NCBI GenBank assembly: GCA_028829895.1
Contig: CM054183.1
Coordinates: 71,271,071-71,335,070 of the forward strand
DNA from: Sinotaia quadrata
Lineage: Eukaryota; Mollusca; Gastropoda; Architaenioglossa; Viviparidae
Reading direction: 5' to 3'
DNA: 64,000 bases
The stretch's first letter is position 1, and every line of letters begins with the position of its first letter. The notes below the pieces were generated by a model that was not told where the DNA came from, did not search any database, and was given only the letters and a program-made list of their open reading frames with translations. The position numbers and the translations under genes were made by a program. Shown here piece after piece: positions 34,810-47,815 of this stretch.

Positions 34810-35060
34810 GCAGATGTTTTACTGAGATAAGAACAATGAGAGGTTTTTATTTAAATAAGAACTAGGAGAGATTCATACTGAGATATAAGTAAAGAGAGGT
34901 TCATAATGAGGCAAAAGTAAAGAAAGATTCATACTGCAGTAGAAGTAAAGAGAGGTTCACAATGAGGTAAACATTAAGAGAGGTCCACAATGAGGTAAAA
35001 AATAAGGAGATGTTCATAATGAGGTACAAATTAATTCATATCAGAGATTCATATTGGAAC
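34810..35060. repeat. ~30 bp degenerate repeat
   Basis: About seven units around AGAGAGGTTCATAATGAGGT plus AAAAGTAA. Confidence 0.8.
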
Positions 35061-35129
35061 AAGAGCAAGACGAGATGTGACTTCTGCTAACCAATGTTTC
35101 TGTAGTATTATAGAACCCATAAACATAAC

Positions 35130-35720
35130 ATTAATGAATTAATAAATTTATTTATAATAATTTAATGCATGATATGTAATAATAATGCATGCAAATCTTT
35201 GAGCAGAATAAATATGTAAAATGCATACTTTACATTCAGTTACAATAATGTATTATATACACAATAAAAGTAATGTACAATATTGTATAATATACAACAA
35301 TATATTATAATATATAACCATAAGATATACAATACATAGCACATGCAGTTTACAGCATGTGTAACCATGCCAAATAATTATATTAGAGTATCTGTAACTC
35401 ATGCACTATTTAATACATTATAGTATGAGTAACCAATGGAATTTCCAATACATTAAATTATGCATAACCCATGCAATATACATTACAGTCCATGTAATCC
35501 ATGCAATATTCAATACATCATGTGTAACCCGTGCAATATAAAATACATCACAGTATGTGCATCCTATTCAATATGCAATACATTACAGCGTGTGTGACCC
35601 ATGTAATATACAGTACATTACAGTGCATGTAACTCGTGCAATACAGTATACAATACTTTACATTACAGTACAGTGTGTGTAATCCATGCAATATACAAAT
35701 ACAATGAACATAATGCATCA
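35130..35720. repeat. AT-rich degenerate repeat, ~45-55 bp
   Basis: Loosely repeated TGTAACCCATGCAATATACA plus ATACATTACAGTA, with many substitutions. Confidence 0.65.
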
Positions 35721-35829
35721 AATTCGTGTGATTAGCAGTAGTAATAATTATTACTCCATTGCTGCACACGTAAATGAATGACTAGTACATGTTGGTACCT
35801 ATGACGTCATGCTCCTTTGTAATTATTTT

Positions 35830-35832
<3 letters not shown>

Positions 35833-35918
<86 letters not shown>
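35833..35918. repeat. (GT)n microsatellite
   Basis: About 42 GT repeats. The Cys-Val frame over it is an artefact. Confidence 0.98.
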
Positions 35919-35921
<3 letters not shown>

Positions 35922-36535
35922 TAATCATGGGCAACAACTATTGTATATTTGACATTCTAGAGTTAGCAGTTGTTTCCCTTTCATTCATTGAAGATTTAAT
36001 TTCCTCCTCTCTAATAGATTCTCCACAAACACACGCCTCTTGACTTTGTAGTTGTGCATTATTTTTTTTATAAATGCCGGAGAAAAACTTAAATCTTCTG
36101 TATTGCAAACGTAGTATAACTATAATTATCTTTCATTTGTTCAACAATTAACAAATATTGCTTCACTGAAATACTTTAAAGCACATATGCTTGGTTGTTG
36201 TTTTTTTTAATCAGATCACGTGGCTTGTATAGCATTTGTATTCCATTCAGTTTTTATCTGGTTCTACTTGATTTCTATGACAGCATAAATTTTGCTGCTC
36301 AGCTCTTTTGAGAAAATTCTTTTCTTTGGGAAAGTTTCACATAAGTATACTTGTTATTATTATTGGGCTTTGAAAGCAGTAGGGAATCTTAACAGCCTTA
36401 ATTTATGGAGAAACCACATAATGTAAACATTCAATTTGATTCCATGAGATTAACAGGAGACATATTTTATTTTTTAGCAGCTGACACTAGGTGAAAACTT
36501 TATTCATTTACTTTTCTATGAGCACTTCTCGTCTG
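35919..36535. other. Unique stretch, no feature
   Basis: AT-rich; nothing recognised. Confidence 0.4.
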
Positions 36536-37097
36536 CAATATCGAGGATGTGGCAAATATAAAGCAAAGTACGTCAGTACTAATGTATCTATTAATTCTAG
36601 TCACAGGGTGTGGCAAATATAAAGCAAAGTACGTCAGTACTAATGTATCTATTAATTCTAGTCACAGGATGTAGCAAATATAGAGCAAATTAAGTCAATA
36701 CAAATATATCTATAAGTTCTAGGCTCAGGATGTGGCAAATATAGAGCCAATTAAGTCAATACAAATATATCTATAAGTTCTAGTCTCAGGATGTGGCAAA
36801 TATAGAGCAAATTAAGTCAATACAAATATATCTATAAGTTCTAGTCTCAGGATGTAGCAAATATAGAGCAAATTAAGTCAATACAAATATATCTATAAGT
36901 TCTAGTCACAGGATGTAACAAATATAGAGCAAATTAAGTCAATACAAATATATCTATAAGTTCTAGTCTCAGGATGTGGCAAATATAGAGCAAATTAAGT
37001 CAATACAAATATATCTATAAGTTCTAGTCTCAGGATGTGGCAAATATAGAGCCAATTAAGTCAATACAAATATATCTATAAGTTCTAGTCTCAGGAA
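36536..37097. repeat. 61 bp minisatellite, ~9 units
   Basis: AGGATGTGGCAAATATAGAG and AAGTCAATACAAATATATCT recur with a 61-bp period. The first two units form a diverged sub-family (GTACGTCAGTACTAATGTAT). Confidence 0.97.
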
Positions 37098-37374
37098 ATG
37101 CCAACTATTTACTTTTGTTGTTTTGTTGTTAAATCAATGGACAATAAATATATGGCTGGCAATGCTGTGGTCAATTGTCTGTCTCCTATGGTTTATTAGG
37201 CAGATTACAGATGACCATTTTCGTAAAGGGTGGCTCGTGTATTTATACTGCCCATATTTGAATCACCATCATGAAGAACAAAACAATAACGAAAAGTTGT
37301 TTGTTTGCTTGTTTGTTTGTTGTTTTGTCGGGGTTTTTTTTGGGGGGTGTTATTGTATTCCAAAAGTTGACAAA

Positions 37375-37855
37375 AGTGTTAATTTACACAACAAAATAAG
37401 TGTTAATTATATATAACAAAAGTGTAAATTTACACAATAAAGTATATTTTTTTCTGATATGAGTAGACACAAAGATAACAAAACTGTATATTTACACAAT
37501 AAAGTAAGTGTTAATTTGATACGGGTACACGCAAAGATGTAAAAAGTGTAAATGTACACAACAAAGTAAGGGTTTCTATACACTGGTATACACAAAGATG
37601 ACAAAAGTGTAAATTTATACAGCAAAGTGTTTCTTTACAGTGGTATACACACATGATAAAACTGTAAATTTACACAGCAAAGTTTTCTTTACACTGGTAT
37701 ACACAAAGATGATAAAAGTGTAAATTTATACAGCAAAGTGTTTCTTTACACTGGTATACACAAAGATGACAAAAGTGTAAATTTACACAACAAAGTAAGT
37801 GTTTCTTTACAAAGATGACAAAAGTGTAAATTTATAAAGCAAAGTGTTTTTCGAA
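37375..37855. repeat. ~61 bp degenerate minisatellite
   Basis: About seven units with GTGTAAATTTACACAACAAA and CACTGGTATACACAAAGATG. Several carry internal deletions. Confidence 0.9.
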
Positions 37856-37959
37856 ACGGTTAGCGAACAAGTTCAGATCAAACTCATCTTTTGTATGTAA
37901 CTCTGGAACGATAAAAACAAAAATTAAAAGAATAATTTTACTGAACGTTTAAAAGTTGT

Positions 37960-38750
37960 TCCTTGTCTTAACGATGTCTTGCACTAACTCAAGGTTAACT
38001 GGCATATTTCGATTATGTTTGTCTTAATATTATCTTGCACTAACTCAAGGTTAACTGGCATATTTCTCTGATGTTTGTCTTAATATTATCTTGCATTAAC
38101 TCCAGGTTAACTGGCATATTTCGCTGATGTTTGTCTTAATTATCTTGCACTAACTCAAGGTTAACTGGCATATTTCGCTGATGTTTGTCTTAATATTATC
38201 TTGCACTAACTCAAGGTTAACTGGCATATTTCTCTGATGTTTGTTTTAATATTATCTTGCACTAACTCAAGGTTAACTGGCATATTTCTCTGATGTTTGT
38301 CTTAATATTGTTTTGCACTAACTCAAGGTTAAATGGCATATTTCTCTTATGTTTGTCTTAATATTATCTTGCACTAACTCAAGGTTAACTGGCATATTTC
38401 GCTGATGTTTGTCTTAATATTATCTTGCACTAACTCAAGGTTAACTGGCATATTTCTCTGATGTTTGTCTTAATATTATCTTGCACTAACTCAAGGTTAA
38501 CTGGCATATTTCTCTGATGTTTGTCTTAATATTATCTTGCACTAACTCAAGGTTAACTGCATATTTCTCTGATGTTTGTCTTAATATTATCTTGCACTAA
38601 CTCAAGGTTAACTGGCATATTTCTCTGATGCTTGTCTTAATGAAGGCTTGCACTGCTAACTCAAGGTTAACTGGCATATTTCTCTGATGCTTGTCTTAAT
38701 AAAGGCTTGCACTACTAATTCAAGGTTAACTGGCATATTTCGCTCATGTT
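37960..38750. repeat. 56 bp minisatellite, ~14 units
   Basis: CTTGCACTAACTCAAGGTTA and ACTGGCATATTTCTCTGATG recur about every 56 bp, with units nearly identical. Confidence 0.98.
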
Positions 38751-38869
38751 GGTCTTGCAGGCAAATCACTGGCAGTGTTTCCATTTCAATCACTTACCTT
38801 CCCTGCCTTGCTCTAGGATTATTGTTGCCCTTCACGGGGCGGAACTATTAATTTGATCCAGTATACGCT

Positions 38870-39360
38870 CTGTCTTTCAAAATGGCACCGATTGTAACAT
38901 GATCCATGGCTTGCAATGTGTCTACAAAATGGCACTAATTGTAACATGATCCATGGCATGCAATGTGTCTTTCAAAATGGCACCGATTGTAACATGATCC
39001 ATGGCTTGCAATGTGTCTACAAAATGGCACTAATTGTAACATGATCCATGGCTTGCAATGTGTCTACAAAATGACACTAATTGTAACATGATCCATGGCT
39101 TGCAATGTGTCTACAAAATGGCACTAATTGTAACATGATCCATGGCTTGCAATGTGTCTGCAAAATGGCACTAATTGTAACATGATCCATGGCATGCAAT
39201 GTGTCTACAAAATGGCACTAATTGTAACATGATCCATGGCTTGCAATGTGTCTACAAAATAGCACCGATTGTAACATGATCCATGGTTTGCAATGTGTCT
39301 GCAAAAAGGTACCGATTGTAACATGTTCCATTATACTCAGTATGTCTTTCAAAATGGTAA
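38870..39360. repeat. 47 bp minisatellite, ~10 units
   Basis: CAAAATGGCACTAATTGTAA plus CATGATCCATGGCTTGCAAT, period 47 bp. Confidence 0.98.
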
Positions 39361-39591
39361 TGATTGTTAACGGACTGTAGTCTAACACCTTTGTGAGGTG
39401 TGTCGCTATTTCTCCTATTTCAGAACGCTTGATAACATCAATGTTTCTTACATTGTTATTGTTTATCTCTTCCTTGATGCATCATCTAGCGAATGAATTA
39501 GATTTTTTGTTTAGAAGCCGTCATAGGCTTTGCACTTACTCGTAAATAAGCACAAACACAATCCAATGTAGGCCTATACACAATACATATG

Positions 39592-39955
39592 GTGGCAGAG
39601 TACATTTTTCTATCCATATTTCTAAACTGAATTGTTATATAAATCGTTAAATGTCAAAGTGACCCGACCTTGGGCTCTACTTGAGCTGCTATTTTTAAGT
39701 GTCAAAGTAAACAAGTAAGGTAAAGAATTTGCTAGAATTGCTGATGTAATCAAAATCACTTATAGGTAGATGAGTAGCTTCTATTATCCAATGGTTAAGA
39801 TTTACAAGTACGAGACCAGCCAAAGGGCTGAGATCAAAAATTTACCTGCTGTTAAAAAAAATTCTATTGTCTAATCACTTTGGTGTGGCAAAACGTCCGA
39901 CCATGCAAGGAGGCCGTTAGTGGGTTAACTGACTGATTGAGACAGAATGGACAGG
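39592..39955 (+). mobile_element. Dispersed repeat family 'DR', copy 5 (5' part)
   Basis: Begins GGTGGCAGAGTACA and matches the first ~370 bp of copies 1 and 6 (including AGTGACCCGA and CTGACTGATTGAGA). It then breaks off into a tandem array. Confidence 0.75.
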
Positions 39956-40292
39956 GTGAACTGTAAATACACAATACAATGTATATAAGCGATGAACTGT
40001 AAACACTCACTATAGTGTATACACACTTTGAACTTTTAAATAACAGTACAGTTTATACATACAATGAACTTAAATAATACAACGCATACACACAATGAAC
40101 TTAAACACACAATAGAATATATACACACAATGTACTGTATGCACTATATCAACTGTAAGCACAATGTACTGTATACACTATATCAACTGTAAGCACAATA
40201 GGCTGTATACACTATATCAACTGTAAGCACAATAGACTGTATACACTATATCAACTGTAAGCACAATAGACTGTATACACTCTAAAGTCTAC
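39956..40292. repeat. 34 bp minisatellite with decayed left part
   Basis: Five good units of CTGTATACACTATATCAACT plus GTAAGCACAATAGA at the right, with diverged copies to the left. Confidence 0.9.
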
Positions 40293-40479
40293 ACGAATCC
40301 GACTGGGCGGCAAAGCTATTCCTGGGTGTGTTCAAATAATACAAAAATGAAACTTTCGTATTTTTACTGTATTATTAAATTAAACAGAGTTTATAATTAT
40401 TATATATTTTATGTGCAATATTACATTTTGATATTACACCATTAGCATTATAATAACATTATAATATCACACTATTATA

Positions 40480-40670
40480 CAGTAATATTTTCCCCACCTT
40501 AGTAAATACAACGAATCTTTGCAGATAACTTAGACTTTTAATTTGGTTCATATCTCCACAATGAATCATTGCAGGTAATTTGGACTTTATAAATTTGCTC
40601 ATCTCTGTACAACAAATCATTGCAGATAACAAGTACTTTATAATTTGGTTCATATCTGTGAAATATCGTG
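40480..40670. repeat. ~58 bp degenerate repeat, 3 units
   Basis: AACAAATCATTGCAGATAAC and TTTGGTTCATATCT recur three times. The 109-codon minus-strand frame follows it and is rejected as a gene. Confidence 0.75.
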
Positions 40671-40974
40671 GACCGTCTGTAATCAGAAATATTGTAAAAT
40701 AAACTTCCTCATTGCTTATTTCATGTGAACCTCTGCAGTCTGATAGAAGACCGATAACACATTTATAAACAATCGTGACTAGTTGCACTTCAGGAATTTA
40801 ATTCCTCTTTAGATTACGTGATTTAGATGAACCTTGAACTTGATCGATACACACGTCTAGTGACATAAATTGAGAGACTTACGTGCATGTTGTGTAGGTT
40901 GAATCTATCGTCGCATTACTATAAATGTAAGTCCTACCTCAGCATGATTTACTCACAGAAAGTTTAGTGTTCAA

Positions 40975-41345
40975 ATAGCAGTAACTTACATTATGATATA
41001 TTATTTAATTATTATTATAGTGTTAAATAACAACAACTCACATTATGATATAGTATTTCAATATTATTATAGTGTTAAATAACAGCAACTCACATTATGA
41101 TATAGTATTTCAATACAATTATAGAGCAGCAACACAATCCTACACTTTATTATGTAGTATTTCATCATTATTATAATGTTAACATATTAGCAACACACAT
41201 TATGATGTAGTATTTTATTATTGTTATAGTATTAAAATAGCAGCAAATTATATTATGATTTAGTATTTCATTATTATTGTATTGTTGAAACAGCAGCAAA
41301 TTACATTATGATATAGTATTTCATCATTATTATTATATTTTTAAA
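40975..41345. repeat. ~55-60 bp degenerate repeat
   Basis: About six units with CAACTCACATTATGATATAG plus TATTTCATTATTATTATAG. Confidence 0.85.
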
Positions 41346-41514
41346 TGGCACTAACTACTAGAATGTCCACCATTTTAATTATCCAAGACAAAACTGTCCG
41401 TATGTACATCATCAGCCTGTGTCACGATACAAAACCGCAAATTAATTAATTATTAATAATAAATATGTGTCTAATTAATTAAATGAAAAAATATTCTTCA
41501 TGAGTTATACATTT

Positions 41515-41700
41515 TTCTTAAGTTTATAATGGTATCAATAACAGCTGTGAATCTAAATTTTTTAAAGAGTTGAATTGGTATCAATGACAGCTGTGAATCT
41601 AAATTTTTTCTTAGAGTTGAATTGGTATCAATGACAGCTGTAAATCTAAATTTTTTAAAGAGTTGAATTGGTATCAATGACAGCTGTGAATCTAAACCTT
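41515..41700. repeat. ~53 bp repeat, 4 units
   Basis: TGGTATCAATGACAGCTGTG plus AATCTAAATTTTTT; low divergence. Confidence 0.93.
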
Positions 41701-41704
41701 TTCT

Positions 41705-42285
41705 TTTGCTAGTTAACAGTCACCACTTCCTTCATTGCTAGTTAACAAAGTCGCCACTTCCTTCATTGCTAGTTAATAAAATCACCACTTCTTTCATTGC
41801 TAGTTAACAAAGTCGCCACTTCTTTCATTACTAGTTAATAAAATCACCACTTCCTTCATTGCTAGTTAACAAAGTCACCACTTCCTTCATTGCTAGTTAA
41901 CAAAATCACAACTTCCTTCATTGCTAGTTAACAAAGTCACCACTTCGCTCATTGCTAGTTAATAAAATCACCACTTCCTTCATTGCTAGTTAACAAAGTC
42001 ACCACTTCGCTCATTGCTAGTTAACAAAGTCACCACTTCCTTCATTGCTAGTTAACAAAGTCACCACTTCCTTCATTGCTAGTTAACAAAGTCACCACTT
42101 CCTTCATTGCTAGTTAATAAAATCACCACTTCCTTCATTGCTAGTTAACAAAGTCACCACTTCGCTCATTGCTAGTTAATAAAATCACCACTTCCTTCAT
42201 TGCTAGTTAACAAAGTCACCACTTCCTTCATTGCTAGTTAACAAAGTCACCACTTCCTTCATTGCTAGTTAATAAACTCTCTCGT
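41705..42285. repeat. 31 bp minisatellite, ~18 units
   Basis: CACCACTTCCTTCATTGCTA plus GTTAACAAAGT, with a recurrent GTTAATAAAAT variant that alternates along the array in a higher-order pattern. Confidence 0.98.
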
Positions 42286-42935
42286 TCGTTTATTAGATTC
42301 TCTGTTCACTATCAACAGTCTGCACTTTTCTAGACGTGACTGAATTGACAAGGCTCCCCCACTGGTCTTTCTGTCTGTTGTGCAAGAAGGATGTGTTTGG
42401 CACATGACACCAATATTTATAGTCGCATTTACTTATTCATACGTCATAGGCTACCTGCATGACTATATATTTATGGACTTCAAATAATGCGACCACCTTC
42501 CTAACTGAATTAAGTATGTCAACCTCACACATGATTGATAACAAATATAATTACCTCAAGGCTAATTAATTATAAGCTTTGCCACCATATTCTTAAATGA
42601 CCACGGCTGCCTCAAGCTTGACTGATTATGCGTTCTTTCATCACATTTCTAATTGACCCTGACCTCCTTATGGTTAAATGAATCTGTCTCATGAGTGTTT
42701 GCAAGAACTGCAGTTATATCTGTCTCATGAGTGTTAACAAAAAACTGCAGTTATTTTGTTTGTTTATCTACGCTGATCTAGCGTTATATTTACTTCGTAA
42801 CCCACTTTTGACTCCACATTCACTTGTAAGTTTTGCTGATTTCACAGGGAAATGTAAACGCTTGGTGAAAAGATTTCAGTTTTGGTGGGACAAAATAGAT
42901 AATGTATCAGATGACTTGATTCTGGATTTTGTTTG
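42286..42935. other. Unique stretch, no feature
   Basis: An 88-codon plus-strand frame (42691-42957) lacks a recognisable domain and is not called. Confidence 0.4.
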
Positions 42936-42944
42936 GACAAAGGT

Positions 42945-43040
42945 GAACACTTCCTGATTTACCAAGGCTCAGATGTTCAACGTACGTAGCCTCCACTTCC
43001 TGATTTACCAAGGCTCAGATGTTCAACGTAGGTAGCCTCC
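42945..43040. repeat. Tandem duplication, ~43 bp
   Basis: CACTTCCTGATTTACCAAGG plus CTCAGATGTTCAACGTA occurs twice. Confidence 0.9.
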
Positions 43041-43235
43041 ACTGCGAGGCGCACTTTATCCACAACTTCGCCGACCAAACTGCAGGTCGATGATATTTGT
43101 AAATCCTCAAAGTTTTGTGGTCAACTTTTGGATCTGTGAATTTCTTAATGAGAAAGTAGAGTGGCTTTGATTCATTAGAAGTTTGTCATTTTTGGAATCT
43201 CAAAAAACACGTGGATACTTTGAAAGTAAGGTGGA

Positions 43236-43283
43236 TTGTTGTTAATGTGGGGAACGCTTCCGGCTTCCGCCGCTTTCGCGTAG
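43236..43283 (-). mobile_element. Short GC-rich retroposon stub, copy 2
   Basis: A 48-bp insertion flanked by an exact 10-bp duplication, GTAAGGTGGA (43226-43235 and 43284-43293). The first 46 bp are identical to 30667-30712. On the minus strand the 3' end is ATTAACAACAA. Confidence 0.8.
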
Positions 43284-43299
43284 GTAAGGTGGAATCATC

Positions 43300-43597
43300 G
43301 CAAAACTCTTATATAGGGTTGTCTTTCTTTTATAACCAAGATGAAACTCTTGTATAGGGTTGTCTTTCTTTTATAACCAAGATGAAACTCTTGTATAGGG
43401 TTGTCTTTCTTTTATAACCAAGATAAAATTCTTGTATAGGGTTGTCTTTCTTTTATAACCAAGATAACATTCTTGTATAGGGTTGTCTTTCTTTTATAAC
43501 CAAGATAAAATTCTTGTTTAGGGTTGTCTTTCTTTTATAACCAAGATAAAACACTACTATAGGGTTGTCTTTCTTTTATAACCAAGATAAAACTCTT
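43300..43597. repeat. 41 bp minisatellite, ~7 units
   Basis: TATAGGGTTGTCTTTCTTTT plus ATAACCAAGATAAAA, period 41 bp. Confidence 0.97.
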
Positions 43598-43754
43598 TCG
43601 TTGAAAAATAGCCAACACTGTCTCTTAAGGTCTGGCTTTGACGGCATTCGATAAAAAACGAAGAGTGTATCACACTCACAAAACAAGACTTTTAATGCCC
43701 CTTTTAATTTACTCCAGTCGTATGTACATCCACGTACAGTGCGTCCCAGTGTTT

Positions 43755-43925
43755 CTATTGATGGGTTATAGCTTACGAATAATATTAAATGGGAACGATT
43801 CATTGTACGGTTATAGATTACGAATAATATTAAATGGGAACGATTCATTGTACGGTTATAGATTACGAATAATATTAAAAGATAACGATTCGTTGTAAGG
43901 TTATAGCGTGAGTAATAAAAGTCGA
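43755..43925. repeat. 45 bp tandem repeat, ~3.5 units
   Basis: GGTTATAGATTACGAATAAT plus ATTAAATGGGAACGATTCA. Confidence 0.95.
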
Positions 43926-44184
43926 AACTTGACCACAAAACTTATTTTTATAACAGTTATTTTAGGGGTCAAGATGATCAATGAAGCAGACTATAGTCAG
44001 TCATGCGAGACGCTAAGAAAAAGCTGCGTGACTTCTGTTTATTGACGTCACTCGTAAAAGCATTTACTCAACCGAATAATAAATTAATCTGGTACTGTAT
44101 AAACACACTTTTGAATTTTATTTGGTGAGGATTTGTGTGTGTGCTTGTGTACGTGTATGTTTTATTTTATTTATTTATTTTTGA

Positions 44185-44396
<212 letters not shown>

Positions 44397-44524
44397 GGCA
44401 AAAGACATATATAGTGCATATTTCATTACAAGACCATAAGATCAGAATTGTTTATTTATTTTTATAAAGAGCATACACATATGTTGAAGTGAAAAGAACT
44501 CGTGAATTAAAGTTGTTGCATTAC

Positions 44525-44785
44525 TTCATTCAGGTTTGATGTACTGATAAAGCTCATCTCAAGCTTGATGTAGCAACAGTTAATCCCAGGACTGATGTAC
44601 TGATACAGCTCATAGGCTTGAAGTACTGACAGTTCATCACAAGCTTGATGTAGTGACACGGTTCTCCCTAGGTTTGATGTAGCGACACAATCCATCACTT
44701 GCTTGATGTAGTGACGCAGTTCACCACAGGCTTGATGTAGTGACATACTGCATCCCAGACTTGATGTAGTGAGGCTGTTGTTCAC
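44525..44785. repeat. ~37-40 bp degenerate repeat
   Basis: About seven units of CTTGATGTAGTGACACAGTT plus CATCACAGG. Confidence 0.85.
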
Positions 44786-44884
44786 ATCCTAAAGCTTTAA
44801 GTCATTAGGCTTATACTTTCACCCCGCCCCAGACTTTGTGTTCCACTAAACTTCCCAGTTCACCATATTTTATTATTTACCACT

Positions 44885-45165
44885 TCACAGTAACCAGCTC
44901 TTCTAGTCCAACAGACTTTAAAGTAACCAGCCATTCTAGTCCAACAGACTTTAAAGTAACCAGCTCTTCTAGTCCAACAGACTTTAAAGTAACCAGCTCT
45001 TCTAGTTATCGGGACAGTAGAGTATTCGATAAATGGATATGGTAGAGAAGGATAGTTATCGGAACAGTCATTCAGTGATCGATAAGGTAGACAAGGATAG
45101 TTATCGGGACAGTAGAGTGTTCGATAAATGGATATGGTAGAGTAATATAGTTATCGGGGAATAGC
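44885..45165. repeat. 33 bp repeat (4 units) then ~55 bp repeat
   Basis: AGTAACCAGCTCTTCTAGTC plus CAACAGACTTTAA four times, then units with TAGTTATCGGGACAGTAGAG. Confidence 0.93.
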
Positions 45166-45284
45166 ACAGTATAGAGAATGATGTAGCATAAAGATCAATA
45201 CATTAATTCAGTAAAATGATAAATCTGCATTTCAGTGAAAGATCAATAAATTAGTTCACAATAGTATTCGATAACCACTTCATT

Positions 45285-45485
45285 ATAGTGATTCATAGAG
45301 CAACTGTTCAGTATAGAGGTCCATATAGTTTATTATTGTGATCCATATAGCAGTTCAGTATAGTGATTCATACAACAACAGCTCAGTATAGAGATCCATA
45401 TAGCAGTTTAGTATAGTGACTCATACAACAACTGCTCAGTATAGAGATCCATATAGTTTATTATTGTGATCCATGCAACAATTGA
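45285..45485. repeat. ~55 bp degenerate repeat
   Basis: CTCAGTATAGAGATCCATAT and TTATTGTGATCCAT alternate about four times. Confidence 0.8.
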
Positions 45486-46850
45486 CTGAAGAATGTTTTT
45501 TGTGAGTGAACTCAAAGAAAGAGTCAAATAATTCGAACACTAATTAAGAATAGCACATTTTAGATTAATTCTACACCGGTATACATTCCATAAGTGCTGT
45601 ATCCAGTATCAATCTTAAACAGCACACCTTGGTTATTTTTTTGGGGGGGCGGGGTGTGTGTGAACGCAGATTATATCTAGGTACAAAGATGTCATATGAT
45701 CTCTAGCAGACATAGAAATACAAATAATAAAACTGATAAATCCAAATACAAACATGACAGCATTAAACAAACACTCGTATTTTTACACAACAGACTTGAA
45801 TAACAGAAATTTACAAATACACGTATTTACACACAAAAGGCTTGAATAATAGGAATTTACAAATACATTATGCAGTTCAAATACAACACAGAAGTGACAA
45901 GATTATCCCTGCCGACGAAAAGATGTCTTGAAAGCCCTCTTGAAAAATGACCTTGATACCTATGTGTCTGCTCAAGAGGCAGCGCATACTAGGTAGATGC
46001 ATCTCATTAGCCAATGAACGCTGACCTTTCTGCTTGAACTTTGCTCTAGGAGTGTTGAATGTGACGATGACGTAGAAATACTGAGGGCTGTGATTCGACA
46101 GCCTAAGATTGCAATCTTAGACAAGACTTACAACAATCACGAAATCCATTTACAGGTTAGATTTTCAAACGTTCACTAGGATATGATGACATTTCTGGTG
46201 GGATTGGGAAATTGGTCCTGAAGTAGGTCGTTCAATTTGTTGTCGACAGCCTTCGACATTGTGACGACGTAAAATGTTGTGCGGCAAGCCAGCAGGGAAT
46301 TCCCATTACATCCTGTATTGCCTTTATTTTCTCAATAGTCGGCGTATTGCAAAACGCTTCACGCCACGACTGACGTTAAATTGCACGCTTACACCAACAG
46401 ACACACCTACACACGAACATACGCAACAAAGCATAACAAAGAGAAGAATATCAGACAGGTGTAAATCATGGCTGGCTGGTTGGATGGATATTATAGACAG
46501 ATAGATAGATGGAGGGAGGGAAGGAGGGAGGAAAAGAGATCCTGGAACTGTGCACTGTTACAAGTAGTTTAAGCAAATGACGTGTTTATACTTATCGTAA
46601 GTGCATGTGTGTGTGTGTGTGTGTGAGATCTTTGCTTACATCCTTGAGTAGTACACTCACTAATTGACTAATATCATGCCAGACTTGTCTACCTTGACAG
46701 TACACGGGTGGGTAATCGTGGGGAAACAGAACGCGCTTAGTAGATCTAATTTAAGGCAAGGGACAAAACCCATTAAATAGAATGCATACGTGTAGTATGT
46801 ACATTGTTTGATAGGTAAGATAGCATTGTTTGTCAAGACTGAAGTCATTT
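45486..46850. other. Unique stretch, no feature
   Basis: Contains a small GT tract near 46605 and GATA/GGGA simple repeat near 46498. No exon or element is recognised. Confidence 0.45.
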
Positions 46851-46854
46851 CATC

Positions 46855-47175
46855 GCATTAAATGCATATCTATATTTTTGTCTATCATGACATTAAAGGT
46901 ATATCTATATTTTTGTCTATCATGACATTAAAAGTATATCTAATTTTTTGTCTATCATGACATTAAAGGTATATCTATAATTTTGTCTATCATGACATTA
47001 AAGGTTTATCTATAGTTTTGTTTATCATGACATTAAAGGTATATCTATATTTTATAAAGGTATATCTATATTATTATTATATATCTAAAGGTATATCATG
47101 AAATTAAATGTATATCTATAATTTTATCTATCCTGACATTAAATGCATGTCTATATTTTTGTCTATCATGTTTAA
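46855..47175. repeat. ~36 bp minisatellite
   Basis: About eight units of GGTATATCTATATTTTTGTC plus TATCATGACATTAAA. Confidence 0.93.
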
Positions 47176-47269
47176 AATTTTATTCACTCCATGATTATCT
47201 GTGGTTGCAGAACAATTTTGCAGCTATGTAACTTCTTTAACATACTCAGCTTTATTTATATAACAATAA

Positions 47270-47815
47270 AATATTTGTGACTCCTTGTCTTTTTTTTTTT
47301 GCCTAACATTAAATTATACGTGACTCCTTGTCTTCTTTTTTTTTTGCCTAACATTAAATTATTTGTGACTCCTTGTCTTTTTTTTTTGCCTAACATTAAA
47401 TTACATGTGACTGCTTGTCTTTGCATACATTAAATTATATAGTGACTGCCATATTTCTTTGAATAACATTAAAATATTTGTGGCTGCCTAACTTTCCTTA
47501 TAATTTAATTCTAAGCAAAGAAAGACATACAGTTACATATAATTTATTGTAATGCAAAGACAGGCAATCACATTTAATTTATAAATTTATAAATTATATG
47601 TAACTGTATGTCTTTCTTTGCTTAGCATTAAATTATATGCAATTGCCTGTCTTTGTTTACAAAGCATTATGTTATATGTGACTGCCTGTCTTTCTTTGCA
47701 AAGCATTAAAATATATGTAACTGCCTGTCTTTCTTTGTATAACATTCAATTATAAGTGACTGCTTGTCTTTGTTTTCATACCATTAAGTGATATTCGACT
47801 GCCTGTCTGTACAAC
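47270..47815. repeat. ~40-60 bp minisatellite with internal inversion
   Basis: Units contain TGTGACTGCCTGTCTTTCTT and AACATTAAATTAT. A block at about 47502-47575 is in the opposite orientation, producing a large hairpin-forming inverted repeat. Confidence 0.88.
47502..47634. repeat. Inverted repeat, 46 bp arms, 41 bp loop
   Basis: 47502-47547 is the reverse complement of 47589-47634 with one mismatch. The arms contain AAGCAAAGAAAGACATACAG and its complement. Confidence 0.95.

Noticed and set aside
41705..42285. CRISPR-like array
   Set aside because: Contiguous repeats with no unique spacers, in eukaryotic sequence.
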